A DNA stretch of 55,952 nt, taken from assembly GCA_013314715.1 (NCBI GenBank), contig JABUFC010000021.1, forward strand, positions 1 to 55,952. Direction: 5' to 3'. The notes under the pieces were generated by a model, which ran no database searches, was not told the DNA's origin, and saw only the letters and a list, made by a program, of their open reading frames with translations. Source of the DNA: Bacteroidales bacterium. Lineage in GTDB: Bacteria; Bacteroidota; Bacteroidia; Bacteroidales; GWA2-32-17. Below, piece after piece: positions 33,196 to 43,233 of the stretch. The position numbers were made by a program, and so were the translations under genes. Numbering within the stretch: the stretch's first letter is position 1; each line of letters opens with the position of its first letter.

Positions 33196-34479
33196 ATGAA
33201 ACGTTTAATATTTCTGACATTTATTGTGTCAATCATAGCTTTTAACCCTGTAGAAGCTCAAAAAAAGAAATCCAAAAAATCAAAATCAACCAGTACCGAA
33301 ACAACTCAACCTAACGCTACTCAACCTGTTCAATCAACTCAACCAAGTTCAGTTACCATGAATGCATCGCTAGCAAATGATAACAGCTTAAAAGAAGTTG
33401 AAGCCAAAGGCGTAGGTTTAAAACGCGACGATGCATTACAAGATGCTCTCCGAAATGCAGTAAGCCAAGCTGCAGGCGTAGCCATAAGCTCCGAAACAAG
33501 CATGGAAAATTTTATGGTTGTTCGCGATGCTGTTTCTGCCAAAACCGAGGGTTACGTAGCTTCATACAACGTTATTAAAGAAACACCCTTCCCCGATCGA
33601 TATGAAATTATCATTCAAGCAAAAGTAAGCTTAAATCCTTTAAAAGCCGATATGCAACTCTTATCGAAAGCAATTGGCGGAGTTCGCTTTTTGGTTATGT
33701 ACGATGCCCGCAAAGTAAAACCCGAAGAAAAACCATATTACGACTATGCTGTAGAACGTATCAATGAATTTCTTGCCGAACGCAAATATCGTTATATCGA
33801 AAAAGAACGTGCCTCACAATTGTTAAAAGAAGCCGAAGGTATTTATCAAAACAGTGAAACCAATCAGGAATCTTATGTTCAACACATTGGTATGAAAGCC
33901 GATGCACAATTTATTATTCTTATCAGCAATATATCTACCTCTTCAAGAAGCGAAGCATTCGATACGCGTACTGCTACTAAAGTTATTATTGAAGCTAAAG
34001 CTTATGACAATTGTACTGCCGAGGGCTTAGGAACTATAGCCTTAGAAAGCGACTGGAAAAGCGGAATGGATGCTAAATCGACAATGTACGAAAATATTAA
34101 AGAAGGCGTAAATAAAGGCATTACCAAATTATTATATTTGTTTAATTCATATATTGGCGGCTGGGTAAACAACGGCACTCCATTCGAATTGCGTTTTTAT
34201 TCTATAGGCACTTTCCGCGATTTCAGAGAGCTTAGAAACAAAATGCTCTCCGATTCGCGTTTCGGAGGACAAATAGAAATCGTAAGCTTTGATAATTATA
34301 CCAAACTTAATCTAACTTATAAAGACCGCCCTGATGAATTGGCATATAAAATCCTCGATTTTGCCGATGCTATTCCAGAATTTAAACAAAAAGTTTTAGA
34401 TGTAAAATTAATATACGGGCGTCAAATAAATTTTGCTCCACAAAAAGTTAAAGTTCAAGAATTAGAAATAAAAAAATAA
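33196..34479 (+). CDS. Secreted protein with FlgT-like N-terminal domain
   Basis: 427 residues. Signal peptide to EAQ, a Lys/Ser/Thr/Gln-rich linker (about 22-65), then VEAKGVGLKRDDALQDALRN, AVSQAAGVAIS and GYVASYNVI, the pattern of FlgT N-terminal domains (a helix-rich module followed by beta strands). A second domain from about 160 (GGVRFLVMYDARKVKPEE) resembles the nucleotide-free, TolB-like middle domain of FlgT. The bacterium shows no flagellar genes here, so it is a non-flagellar relative. It lies 15 nt after the preceding related gene and 6 nt before the next. Confidence 0.65.
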   Translation: MKRLIFLTFIVSIIAFNPVEAQKKKSKKSKSTSTETTQPNATQPVQSTQPSSVTMNASLANDNSLKEVEAKGVGLKRDDALQDALRNAVSQAAGVAISSETSMENFMVVRDAVSAKTEGYVASYNVIKETPFPDRYEIIIQAKVSLNPLKADMQLLSKAIGGVRFLVMYDARKVKPEEKPYYDYAVERINEFLAERKYRYIEKERASQLLKEAEGIYQNSETNQESYVQHIGMKADAQFIILISNISTSSRSEAFDTRTATKVIIEAKAYDNCTAEGLGTIALESDWKSGMDAKSTMYENIKEGVNKGITKLLYLFNSYIGGWVNNGTPFELRFYSIGTFRDFRELRNKMLSDSRFGGQIEIVSFDNYTKLNLTYKDRPDELAYKILDFADAIPEFKQKVLDVKLIYGRQINFAPQKVKVQELEIKK

Positions 34480-34485
34480 TTGAAT

Positions 34486-35463
34486 ATGAGAACCATTGTA
34501 TTATTTGCTTTAGTAGTATTATATAGCTTTGCTAACGCTCAAAGCGGTTATTTATCGTTTTACAGCCAAGATGGCGATAAATTTTGGGTTGTAATTGACG
34601 GTAAAAAAATAAATAAAGAACCTCAATATAATGTCGAAAAATTCCCCGTTGAAATGAAATGGGGTAAAGCCAAAATTATTTTCGAAGACCCAAAACTAGG
34701 TACTATTGACCATAAATTTCAAGTTGTAGATGTCAATGGCAATAGTTGTTACGTTAAGTATATGATACGCAAAAATAATAAAGGTAAATACGAAATTCGC
34801 AACAGAGATGCTACTTGGGAAGTTCTTTCTTCGTCTAATATTGCAAATTCGCCTACCCAACCCGCCACTCAGCCAACTGAAACCACCGTACAAACACAAC
34901 CTACCAACACGCAAACAGTCCAACAAACCACCACCATTACCAACCCTACCACTAATACCAACGTTAATATGGGTGTGGGTGTAAATGTTACCGAAACTCA
35001 AGATGGCGTTAACATGAATATACATATGCCAGGCATTCAAACGAATACCCAAACTTCGGCTGTAACTACAACTACCACAACAACCACTACTGTAAGTCAA
35101 CCAGTTCAACAAGAACAAACAACCATTAAACCCAAACCACAAGTTCAAGCTCAACCAATCGGTGGTTGTGCTAATCCTATGAGCGATGTCGATTTTCAAT
35201 CAGCGAAAAAATCAATAGCTTCTAAATCGTTCGAAGACTCAAAACTTACTACAGCCAAACAAATAGTAAGCTCCAACTGCATGTTAAGCTCACAGGTAAA
35301 AGAAATCATGGATGTTTTTGGGTTTGAAAGCTCTCGCCTCGAGTTTGCTAAATATGCATATAAATATACCTACGATAAAAACAATTATTTTAAAGTTAAC
35401 GAAGGATTTAAGTTTGAATCGTCAATCGACGAATTAAACGAATTTCTTCAAGGAGTAAATTAA
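34486..35463 (+). CDS. Secreted DUF4476 protein with Thr/Gln-rich linker
   Basis: 325 residues from ATG 34486 (the TTG at 34480 is an alternative). Signal peptide ending FANAQ, a beta domain (about 20-115), a low-complexity linker of Thr, Gln, Pro and Asn (about 120-225) and a C-terminal DUF4476 domain (MSDVDFQSAKKSIASKSFED, then LTTAKQIV and IMDVFGFESSRLEFAKYAY). DUF4476 occurs in exported Bacteroidota proteins of unknown function. Third gene in the cluster; a terminator follows. Confidence 0.8.
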   Translation: MRTIVLFALVVLYSFANAQSGYLSFYSQDGDKFWVVIDGKKINKEPQYNVEKFPVEMKWGKAKIIFEDPKLGTIDHKFQVVDVNGNSCYVKYMIRKNNKGKYEIRNRDATWEVLSSSNIANSPTQPATQPTETTVQTQPTNTQTVQQTTTITNPTTNTNVNMGVGVNVTETQDGVNMNIHMPGIQTNTQTSAVTTTTTTTTTVSQPVQQEQTTIKPKPQVQAQPIGGCANPMSDVDFQSAKKSIASKSFEDSKLTTAKQIVSSNCMLSSQVKEIMDVFGFESSRLEFAKYAYKYTYDKNNYFKVNEGFKFESSIDELNEFLQGVN

Positions 35464-35493
35464 ATTGTCTGCAAAAGATAAAAGTAATAAAAG

Positions 35494-35522
35494 AGGCTGC
35501 ATTAAAAGGACAGCCTTTTTTT
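35494..35522 (+). terminator. Intrinsic terminator after the DUF4476 gene
   Basis: AGGCTG (35494-35499) pairs with CAGCCT (35511-35516), followed by seven T. Confidence 0.85.
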
Positions 35523-35560
35523 GTATTTGAAAATTTCATATCTTCACACAAAAAATAAAT

Positions 35561-37015
35561 ATGACCTCAGAAGTTCAATACATCATTGTACTGGTAGTTT
35601 ATTTTGTTGCTATTTTATTGTTTGGTTTATATCAAGGTCGAAAAGTCAAAAACCAGAGCGATTTTTCTATTGCTGGTCGTTCTTTGCCGGGTTGGGTTGC
35701 TGCTCTATCGGAGCGCTCGGCAGGTGAATCCTCGTGGGCATTACTGGGATTACCTGGTTATGCTTATGCGGTAGGACTTTCGAGCATATGGACAGCCGTT
35801 GGCTGTGTTTTAGGTATCGTAACCTCATGGTGGTTACTTGCATGGCGTTTACGCAACGAAGCCGAAAAATATCAGGCCGAAACCTACACCGATTATCTTG
35901 CCAAACGCTTTGGACACCATGCAAAATTACTACGCTTAGTTGCCAGTATGGTCATTGTATTTTTCTTCTTTTTTTATGTAGGAGCTCAATTTTTAGGCGG
36001 AGGCAAAACATTCAACACCTTATTTAGCATTGATGCTTCACTGGGAATGGTATTAATAGCCCTAATAATTGTTCCTTACGCTGTTTACGGTGGATTTAAA
36101 AGTGTAGTTTATGCCGATGTCGTTCAGTCGCTCATTATGATTTCAATTTTAATTTTTGCACCTATAGCAGGATTGATTCAATTGACCCACAATCCGAATT
36201 CTTATGCTGTTTCAATTACCGAAGCACTTCAAAAGGCGGGTCCTTCTTATTTATCATGGTTTGGCGACACCGGCAATGGCATGGCTTTGGGAACATTTTT
36301 GGGTGGCATTTCGTGGTTCTTTGGATATTTAGGAGGACAACCTCAACTTAGCATGCGTTTTATGGCTATTAAAGATCATAAAAATGCAAAAATTGCTCGA
36401 AATGTAGGCATTTTTTGGACGATTATTGCATATATGGGCGCATTAACCATTGGTTGGCTTGGCATAGCCTTTTTTGGTCCTGTAGGCAGTGGCTTGGCCG
36501 ATGCCGAAAAAGTAATGCCACAATTATTACTTTATTTGTTTCCACCCACTGTTGCAGCTATTTTAATTACAGGTGTTATTGCAGCAATTATGAGCACAGC
36601 CGATTCATTATTGATATTATCAGCTACAGAACTTTCAGAATCGCTTATAAAGCCATACTTTCTAAAAAAACATTCTTACTCAATGTTTATCTCTAGGTTG
36701 GTTCTCGTAATTATTGCAGCATTAGCTTTACTAGCAGCTTTTTTGGCACCTACGAATTTAATTTACACTTTAGTTGGCTATGTTTGGGCTGGCATTGGAG
36801 GAACCTTTTCAGTAATTATTTTACTAGCACTTTTCTGGAAACGCTTTCATGCATTAGCAGCTGTAATAACCATTATTATAGGAATCAGCTTTACCATTAT
36901 TTGGATATCTACAGGAATGGAAGAAGCGATTACATCACGAATTTTAACTTTCTTTGTAGCTGCTTTTACAGCCGTTTTATCGACTTATATCGTTAAAGTA
37001 AAACCATCAATATGA
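35561..37015 (+). CDS. putP: Sodium/proline symporter (PutP-type SSS transporter)
   Basis: 484 residues and about 13 membrane segments. Features of PutP are the early DFSIAGRSLPGWVAALSERS block, SSWALLGLPGYAYAVGLSSI, AVYGGFKSVVYADVVQSLIM and GVIAAIMSTADSLLILSATE, the last containing the Ser/Thr pair of the second sodium site in helix 8. It imports proline with sodium. Its stop overlaps the pyruvate kinase start by ATGA, so the two are co-translated. Substrate assignment rests on overall resemblance. Confidence 0.87.
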   Translation: MTSEVQYIIVLVVYFVAILLFGLYQGRKVKNQSDFSIAGRSLPGWVAALSERSAGESSWALLGLPGYAYAVGLSSIWTAVGCVLGIVTSWWLLAWRLRNEAEKYQAETYTDYLAKRFGHHAKLLRLVASMVIVFFFFFYVGAQFLGGGKTFNTLFSIDASLGMVLIALIIVPYAVYGGFKSVVYADVVQSLIMISILIFAPIAGLIQLTHNPNSYAVSITEALQKAGPSYLSWFGDTGNGMALGTFLGGISWFFGYLGGQPQLSMRFMAIKDHKNAKIARNVGIFWTIIAYMGALTIGWLGIAFFGPVGSGLADAEKVMPQLLLYLFPPTVAAILITGVIAAIMSTADSLLILSATELSESLIKPYFLKKHSYSMFISRLVLVIIAALALLAAFLAPTNLIYTLVGYVWAGIGGTFSVIILLALFWKRFHALAAVITIIIGISFTIIWISTGMEEAITSRILTFFVAAFTAVLSTYIVKVKPSI

Positions 37016-38445
37016 AACCTACATCATCTAAAACAAAAATCGTAGCCACCATAGGTCCGGCCACTTCATCGAAAGATAAATTAAAAGAACTTATTTTAGC
37101 CGGTGTAGATGTATGTCGGTTAAATTTTTCGCATGGTAGTTACAACGATCATGCTAAAGTTATTCAAACAGTTCGAGAATTAAACAAAGAACTTAATACC
37201 GAAGTAGCTTTACTTGTAGATTTGCAAGGTCCTAAATTGCGCATTGGCGATATAGAAAACAATCAAATCTTTTTAAAAGATGGAGAAGAGTTTTGCATTG
37301 TAACAACTCCCTGTATAGGCAACGAAAAACGAGCCTATTTAACTTATGAGCAGTTTCCTCAAGACGTAAACGAAGGCGAAGAAATATTAATTGACGATGG
37401 TAAAATTCGCCTAAGAGTACTTTCAACCAACCGCAAAGATAGTGTTGTAACAAAAATTATAAACGGAGGTATATTATCATCGCATAAAGGCGTAAACCTT
37501 CCCGATACTGCCGTTTCACTTCCTTGTTTAACAGAAAAAGACATTGAAGACTTAGAATTTGCTTTATCGCAAAATATTGATTGGATAGGACTATCGTTTG
37601 TTCGCCGTGCAACGGATATTATTGAATTAAAAGAACGCATAAAAAAAGCGAAAGCCCATTCGTTTGTTGTTGCAAAAATTGAAAAACCAGAAGCCTTGAA
37701 AGAACTCGATAATATTATAGATTTGAGCGATGGAATAATGGTAGCCCGAGGCGATTTAGGGGTCGAAATATCATTCGATAAAGTACCATTGATACAAAAA
37801 CAAATCGTAAAAAAATGTTTGTTGCAAGCGAAACCGGTAATTATTGCCACTCAGATGTTAGAAAGTATGATTTCTACTTTTCGACCCACGCGAGCCGAAG
37901 CAACCGACATTGCCAACGCTGTGCTTGACGGCGCCGATGCACTTATGCTTAGTGGTGAAACATCGGTAGGAAAGTTTCCTATCGAAGCCGTAAGAGCTAT
38001 GCAAAGTATTATTAATTTTACTGAAGAAACAGCTTATAATTATTACAAATATCATCCTACAAAAGAAAACGACCGTACATTTTTATCGGACAATATCTGT
38101 GTTACAGCATGTAAATTAGCACAACAAGCATGTGCTAAAGCTATTGTTGTTTTTAGTCATTCGGGTTATACTGCCTATCAGGTAGCTTCGTATCGCCCTA
38201 AAGCTGATATTTATATTTTTACTAACAACGACAAATTATTACCCAAATTGTCGTTACTTTGGGGGGCTAAATTGTACTATGCACCAACTTTTAATTCTAT
38301 TGACGATGCAGTAGAAGAAGCTACCAAAAAATTAATTGAACAAGGTTTAGTAAAAAACGACGATGTGGTAGTATTTGTTGGTAGCACTCCCATTCAAGCC
38401 AAAGGACGTACCAATATGGTAAAACTTACTAAGATCATGATTTAA
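37012..38445 (+). CDS. pyk: Pyruvate kinase
   Basis: 477 residues. TKIVATIGPATSS at the N-terminus, RLNFSHG, VDLQGPKLRIG, the active-site segment IVAKIE-like FVVAKIEKPEAL (Lys of the PK signature), MVARGDLGVEI and ATQMLESMI are all present. The C-terminal domain includes a Ser/Thr-rich allosteric-like segment (VVFSHSGYTAYQVASYRP). It makes ATP and pyruvate in glycolysis. The start codon overlaps the upstream putP stop. A run of 35 nt with no clear terminator separates it from the convergent Ig-like lipoprotein gene. Confidence 0.96.
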   Translation: MKPTSSKTKIVATIGPATSSKDKLKELILAGVDVCRLNFSHGSYNDHAKVIQTVRELNKELNTEVALLVDLQGPKLRIGDIENNQIFLKDGEEFCIVTTPCIGNEKRAYLTYEQFPQDVNEGEEILIDDGKIRLRVLSTNRKDSVVTKIINGGILSSHKGVNLPDTAVSLPCLTEKDIEDLEFALSQNIDWIGLSFVRRATDIIELKERIKKAKAHSFVVAKIEKPEALKELDNIIDLSDGIMVARGDLGVEISFDKVPLIQKQIVKKCLLQAKPVIIATQMLESMISTFRPTRAEATDIANAVLDGADALMLSGETSVGKFPIEAVRAMQSIINFTEETAYNYYKYHPTKENDRTFLSDNICVTACKLAQQACAKAIVVFSHSGYTAYQVASYRPKADIYIFTNNDKLLPKLSLLWGAKLYYAPTFNSIDDAVEEATKKLIEQGLVKNDDVVVFVGSTPIQAKGRTNMVKLTKIMI

Positions 38446-38480
38446 TTGTGAAAACAACCATAAAGTTAAATAAAACTTAT

Positions 38481-40124
38481 CTATTTTTCTATTTTCCAGT
38501 TTAACTCTAAATCCCAATTGGCTCTGAGTTGAAAAGTTTGAGGATATATATATACTTTTTCAGGTTGTTTTTTCAAAATGTAGTAACCATTATCCCACTT
38601 ACCATTTTGGTTCTCATCGATAAAACAACGTAAATTATATTTACCAGGTTCTAAATGTTGAATGTTAATGGTTTGATTTTCGGTTATTGTATATGTTCGT
38701 AATCTTTGATTTTTATCGTTTAAAAGCTCTATAACCAAATATTTATTTTTAAAAGGAATAGTCATATTCAGTTTTAAGTTTGCAAAATCTTCGGGTTGCA
38801 ATGTTTGTATAATTAACGTATCGCTCAATAATTTATGTTGATATGGAGAAGTAATGTTATTGGCATTTAATACAAATCGATACTTTTGACCAGAGAGCAA
38901 TGATGTTTGAATATTCCATCTGAGGGTATTTTTATTGTCTTTTTGTACTAAAGTTGAAATTTTTTTAAAAGTGGAATCCGCTAACATTTGCTCTATAATA
39001 ATTGCATTTTCTACATTTAAAACCGGTTCACTAAACTCTATGTGCAGAGGTTCGCTGGCAGGTATCTTAAAGTTTTTTACCGACCACTGAAATGTTAAAG
39101 AACCAGAAGATATTTTTTTGTCAGCATTATATGGCAATTCAACATATTCAGTTTTATATACTTTATTTAATAAGCTATCAAAATAAGCATATGTAATATT
39201 AAAGCGAATTGTATCGTTTGCATATTGAGACGAATCAGCAAAAAAAATAAAAATAGAGTCGTTATTATGGCTCACGTATGTATCTAACAATTTAGCTGTT
39301 GATTGTAATACCTTAGGTGGTTCGGGTGATGGTGCATTAAAATATAATTCTGCTTTAAATCGATACTTTCGATCTTTCTTTTTTATGTATTGCTTTGTAC
39401 GGTCTTCATCAAAACTATATAGTTTAAGCGTATCTATATATTTATCTAAATTAATTGGCTGGCTAGCGAAGGCAATTTTTTCGCTACCAGCATCAAACAA
39501 ATAATTGTTATTCTTATCGCTTATAGCAACTAATTTGTAATAACCTTTTTGCAGATGATTAAATTGAAAAATACCATCGGCATTAGTTTTTGTTAGATAA
39601 TTTGGTTTCTCTTTGAATGGCACGCTATCGGTAGTATCGCTATAGAGTAATACCAAAAAGTTTTTTTCGGGCTTTAATGTTAATGCATCAACAATGCTAC
39701 CTCCTAATTTAATAGAGTCAATAATTTCTCCTGTTGAAAACACTAAATTAAAATCGTTCAATACATTGTTTTCGTTTAAATCTTGAATGGCATCGGCAAA
39801 ATAAAAATTATAGGTTGTATTTTTTTTAAGTGTATCTTTTATAATAAGGCTAAATCCTTTTGCACGTAATTTCAACTCAGGTGTATATTTTAACGGAGGT
39901 GAAACCAATAGTTTCTGATTTATTGATTTTACTTGGATAAATTCATCAAATTCAAAATCGAGTTGTTGAGATTGTACATTTATTTCAGCATTTTGAGGCA
40001 CTGATTTAATAAGTTTTGGTGGATTATTATCACGAGGCCCCCCTCCCAATGGCGCTTGGCTTGCACAGCTATATAGAAAAAAGCTGAGAATAGAATAATA
40101 AAATATTTTTATCGCCAAATTCAT
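38481..40124 (-). CDS. Ig-like (SbsA-type) domain lipoprotein
   Basis: 547 residues. Lipoprotein signal with FLYSCAS, then the pattern APLGGGPRDNNPPKL found at the start of these Bacteroidota lipoproteins, an Ig-like SbsA-type domain (about 35-130, with FDEFIQVKSINQKLLVSPP and LKKNTTYNFYF), a carboxypeptidase-type segment (NADGIFQFNHLQKGYYKL) and a C-terminal strand-rich part with YNLRCFIDENQNGKWDNG. It is most likely an outer-membrane or surface lipoprotein with an unknown structural or binding role. A terminator sits between it and the next upstream gene. Confidence 0.75.
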   Translation of the reverse strand: MNLAIKIFYYSILSFFLYSCASQAPLGGGPRDNNPPKLIKSVPQNAEINVQSQQLDFEFDEFIQVKSINQKLLVSPPLKYTPELKLRAKGFSLIIKDTLKKNTTYNFYFADAIQDLNENNVLNDFNLVFSTGEIIDSIKLGGSIVDALTLKPEKNFLVLLYSDTTDSVPFKEKPNYLTKTNADGIFQFNHLQKGYYKLVAISDKNNNYLFDAGSEKIAFASQPINLDKYIDTLKLYSFDEDRTKQYIKKKDRKYRFKAELYFNAPSPEPPKVLQSTAKLLDTYVSHNNDSIFIFFADSSQYANDTIRFNITYAYFDSLLNKVYKTEYVELPYNADKKISSGSLTFQWSVKNFKIPASEPLHIEFSEPVLNVENAIIIEQMLADSTFKKISTLVQKDNKNTLRWNIQTSLLSGQKYRFVLNANNITSPYQHKLLSDTLIIQTLQPEDFANLKLNMTIPFKNKYLVIELLNDKNQRLRTYTITENQTINIQHLEPGKYNLRCFIDENQNGKWDNGYYILKKQPEKVYIYPQTFQLRANWDLELNWKIEK

Positions 40125-40154
40125 TGCACAAATATAATGAACAAAAATAAAAAA

Positions 40155-40187
40155 AGGCTATTCCTCAAACGAAGAACAGCCTATTTT
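40155..40187. terminator. Bidirectional-looking intrinsic terminator
   Basis: AGGCTATTC (40155-40163) pairs imperfectly with GAACAGCCT (40174-40182) and is flanked by A and T runs. On minus it terminates the outer-membrane protein gene at 40205. Confidence 0.75.
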
Positions 40188-40204
40188 TATGTTAAATAGT
40201 AGAT

Positions 40205-41065
40205 TTAGAAATGGAACATCATATAGATGCAACCGCCAAAATTATCGGTATCAAATCCCATATAACCGCCACCACCAGTTTTGGTTTCAGTTGTTTTAAC
40301 CGTACTATTAGCAAAATCCCATGCTTCTGTGGTAAGTTTGCCATCGCCTTGAGTAGCTATAGTTAAGCCCCAACCAAACTCACCGCCAACAGAAAATTTA
40401 GGTGCAATAAAATATTCAACGCCAGCAAAAGCACGAACACCTAAACCAATAGTAGAACCACTTTTTGATTTTGTAATTCTGGCACTTGCACCTAATACAT
40501 TAGGATCAGCAGCATCAAAATTGGTCATGGTTGGAGTAGTATTGCTTGAAGAGAAGGCATTTCCATAAGTATATTTTTTACTACTGCCAGCAAATAAAAT
40601 TTGAGCTTCAGCACCATAGAAACCTTGTAAACGGCTAACGCCACGACGTTTTTCCATTCCAAGTCCTAAAATAATATTAGTATTTCCTATTTTTGCTTTA
40701 TCTTCAACAGTAACTAATGGGTCTGATTGACCATCTTGCATCACGTATTCTTTATCAGTAGTTGAAGTTAAACCAATACGAATATTGGCTCGATAAGCAG
40801 TTTTAGCATCAACAAAATACTTCGCAAAAATAGCATTATTAGTATTAACAAAATTCCAAGAACTTGGATCGTTAAAAGCTACAGCACTGTTAATTTTCAC
40901 AAAGTTTCCAAAGAAATTGAAAACAGGAGTTGCATCAATACCTAAAGCATAATCACCCGCAGCTGGTAAAATAGGAACACCTTGTTTGTTTTTTAATTCT
41001 TCTTGTGCATTAGTTATAAATGCAACAAAAAGCATTACACTTAATAAAACGGTTACTTTTTTCAT
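40205..41065 (-). CDS. Outer-membrane beta-barrel protein
   Basis: 286 residues from ATG 41065 (MKKVTVLLSVML; the TTG at 41071 is not needed). Signal peptide ending NAQ. The rest alternates short aromatic and polar strands (TAYRANIRIGLTS, SRLQGFYGAEAQILFAG, IGLGVRAFAGVEYFIAPKFS) and ends with CIYMMFHF, a terminal Phe typical of outer-membrane barrels. A Gly-rich stretch (KTGGGGYMGFD) precedes the last strand. Function unknown; abundant porin-like or assembly-related roles are possible. A -7 element TACCTTTG on minus (41101-41094) lies about 30 nt upstream. Confidence 0.72.
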   Translation of the reverse strand: MKKVTVLLSVMLFVAFITNAQEELKNKQGVPILPAAGDYALGIDATPVFNFFGNFVKINSAVAFNDPSSWNFVNTNNAIFAKYFVDAKTAYRANIRIGLTSTTDKEYVMQDGQSDPLVTVEDKAKIGNTNIILGLGMEKRRGVSRLQGFYGAEAQILFAGSSKKYTYGNAFSSSNTTPTMTNFDAADPNVLGASARITKSKSGSTIGLGVRAFAGVEYFIAPKFSVGGEFGWGLTIATQGDGKLTTEAWDFANSTVKTTETKTGGGGYMGFDTDNFGGCIYMMFHF

Positions 41066-41204
41066 AGGCAAAAATTTAATTGGTTAATCAAGACAAAGGT
41101 AAATCATTTTTTATTGTAGGGTAATGATATTGCTTCAAACAAAGAAAATGTATGTTAATAACTTTACTTAATACGTTAATTATCAATCTTTTAAAAGCTT
41201 GTGC

Positions 41205-42608
41205 TTAATCCTGTATTGTTGATAAAATTTCTAATAGTACGATATTTTCTACATGGCTAGTATGTGGAAACATATCAACCGGTTGAGAATAAACAATTTT
41301 ATAATGATTTTTTAGTAAAGCTAAATCGCGGGCTTGAGTTGCAGCATTACAGCTAACGTAAATAATTCGCTTAGAAGCTATTTCGACCAAGCTTTGAATA
41401 ACATCGGGATGAACTCCCGAACGTGGAGGATCAAGCACTATTAAATCGGGTTTACCATATCTTTTAATATGATCTTTAATTATAATATCTTTTACATCGC
41501 CTGCCTCAAAATATATATTATGAATATTATTTTTTTGCGCATTAGAATAAGCATTATCTATTGCCTCTTTAACATATTCGATACCAATTACAAAACGGGC
41601 TTGTTGTGCTAATAAAAGCGAAATAGTTCCTGTACCACAGAATAAATCATATACTAATTCATCGCCTTTTAAAGCAGCCCATTCTTTTACTTTAGTATAA
41701 AGTTTTTCGGTTTGATATAAATTGGTCTGAAAAAACGATACGGGATGTATATCAAATTCAAGGTTAAGCAACGATTCTTTGATTAGCTCCTGACCATATA
41801 AAAGTTTAAGTGGAACATTCTCTAACGAATCATTCAATTTATTGTTTAGAGCTATATAAAACGATTTTACCTCAGGTACATTCTTACGTATAAGCTCTTT
41901 TATGCTATCAATCCATTCGTGTTGCTCATATGCAACCGAAAGTATAAGCATAAATTCTCCCTTACGATTATTGCGTATAATTAAATTACGCAAAAAGCCC
42001 TCGTGATTTTTTAAATTATAAAAAGGAATATGCGCCTCATATGCAAACTGGCGTATAAGATTTCTTATTTTATTGGATGGTTCGGGTTGAAAAAAACAAT
42101 GTTCTATATTGAGTACTTTGTCGTAGCGTCCAGGAATATGAAAACCCAATACAGGACGTATAACATCATTCGTATTTATTAACCATGGATTTGTAGAAAA
42201 AGTAAAATCGAGTTTATTGCGATAATATTGTATTGGATTACAAGCTAGAATAGGATATTTGGTTTCAATTTGCAATTTGCCAATTCGCTCAAGCTGATCA
42301 TAAACCTGTTTTTCTTTATACTTTAACTGAGCATTATAGCTCATATGTTGCCATTTACATCCCCCACATAATCCAAAATGTTGACAAAATGGTTTTGTTC
42401 TATCGTCTGAAGAACTTAATATTTCGACTGTTTGCGCTTCGTAATAACGTCTTTTTTTGGCGATAACACGAATTAATAATTTATCGCCCGGCACTCCATT
42501 ATCGACAAAAAATATTTTATCGTCTAATTTAGCCACCCCTTTACCCTCAACAGTGGTATCAATAATTTCTACTTCAAATAGTTGTCCGTGTAATTTGGTT
42601 CTGCTCAT
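41205..42608 (-). CDS. rlmD: 23S rRNA (uracil-5-)-methyltransferase RlmD
   Basis: 467 residues. An N-terminal TRAM RNA-binding domain (about 5-60, LFEVEIIDTTVEGKGVAKLD), a four-Cys iron-sulfur cluster region (CQHFGLCGGCKW) and the class I methyltransferase domain with VYDLFCGTGTISLLLA, LVLDPPRSGVHP and the catalytic IIYVSCNAATQARDL. It methylates uridine C5 in ribosomal RNA with SAM. TrmA-like or RumA-like substrate choice is not certain. The start overlaps the NUDIX gene by 35 nt, so translation is coupled. Confidence 0.9.
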   Translation of the reverse strand: MSRTKLHGQLFEVEIIDTTVEGKGVAKLDDKIFFVDNGVPGDKLLIRVIAKKRRYYEAQTVEILSSSDDRTKPFCQHFGLCGGCKWQHMSYNAQLKYKEKQVYDQLERIGKLQIETKYPILACNPIQYYRNKLDFTFSTNPWLINTNDVIRPVLGFHIPGRYDKVLNIEHCFFQPEPSNKIRNLIRQFAYEAHIPFYNLKNHEGFLRNLIIRNNRKGEFMLILSVAYEQHEWIDSIKELIRKNVPEVKSFYIALNNKLNDSLENVPLKLLYGQELIKESLLNLEFDIHPVSFFQTNLYQTEKLYTKVKEWAALKGDELVYDLFCGTGTISLLLAQQARFVIGIEYVKEAIDNAYSNAQKNNIHNIYFEAGDVKDIIIKDHIKRYGKPDLIVLDPPRSGVHPDVIQSLVEIASKRIIYVSCNAATQARDLALLKNHYKIVYSQPVDMFPHTSHVENIVLLEILSTIQD

Positions 42609-43233
42609 TAAATATTTGTTTTAATATGCTTAAGCATTCATTCCATATCATGGATGTTGCACCCCATATTATGTTATCGTTTAGCAAAAAGCAAGGCACA
42701 TGGTATTCTTTTTGGTTATAATAAATGGTAGAAGTAGATAAAACATCTGAATTCAAAAAATCTTTTACTGAAAAAATAAGTATCTTTTCAACTTCAGCTT
42801 TATTAATATTTAATACTGGGAGATGTTCGCAAAAAAACACAAATGGGTAAACCAAAAATTTGCTTACTGGTATATAAAGTGAACTTAAAGATGCAATAAA
42901 AGTTAAATCTTGTTTTTTTACACCGATTTCTTCTTCTATTTCGCGATAAGCTGCATCTAAATGGGTTTCATTAATTTCTTTAGCACCACCGGGAAACGCA
43001 ATTTGTCCGCTATGAGGTCCAGGATCGGGTGTGCGTTTTATAAATAAAACTGAAAGTTCATTGTTTTTAATAAATAAAATAATTCCAACAGCTGCTTCAT
43101 ATTGATGTTGAGTATTTTTTTGTAGCTGTTCGTTGCGAAAAGTAGGCGAAAACAAATGTTGGGCATTCCATCCCGGAAGATCAACATTTGTAAATAAAGC
43201 CTTAAGTGTTTGTATATTAATTTTAGCTGACAT
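42574..43233 (-). CDS. NUDIX hydrolase, CoA pyrophosphatase-like
   Basis: 219 residues. The NUDIX box GGAKEINETHLDAAYREIEE (followed by EIGV) is complete, and the preceding LFIKRTPDPGPHSGQIAFPG carries the NudL/CoA-hydrolase pattern. It would cleave CoA or acyl-CoA to phosphopantetheine and adenosine 3',5'-bisphosphate. It starts one base into the gatD stop (43233) and its end overlaps rlmD. Other pyrophosphate substrates are possible. Confidence 0.87.
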   Translation of the reverse strand: MSAKINIQTLKALFTNVDLPGWNAQHLFSPTFRNEQLQKNTQHQYEAAVGIILFIKNNELSVLFIKRTPDPGPHSGQIAFPGGAKEINETHLDAAYREIEEEIGVKKQDLTFIASLSSLYIPVSKFLVYPFVFFCEHLPVLNINKAEVEKILIFSVKDFLNSDVLSTSTIYYNQKEYHVPCFLLNDNIIWGATSMIWNECLSILKQIFNEQNQITRTTI

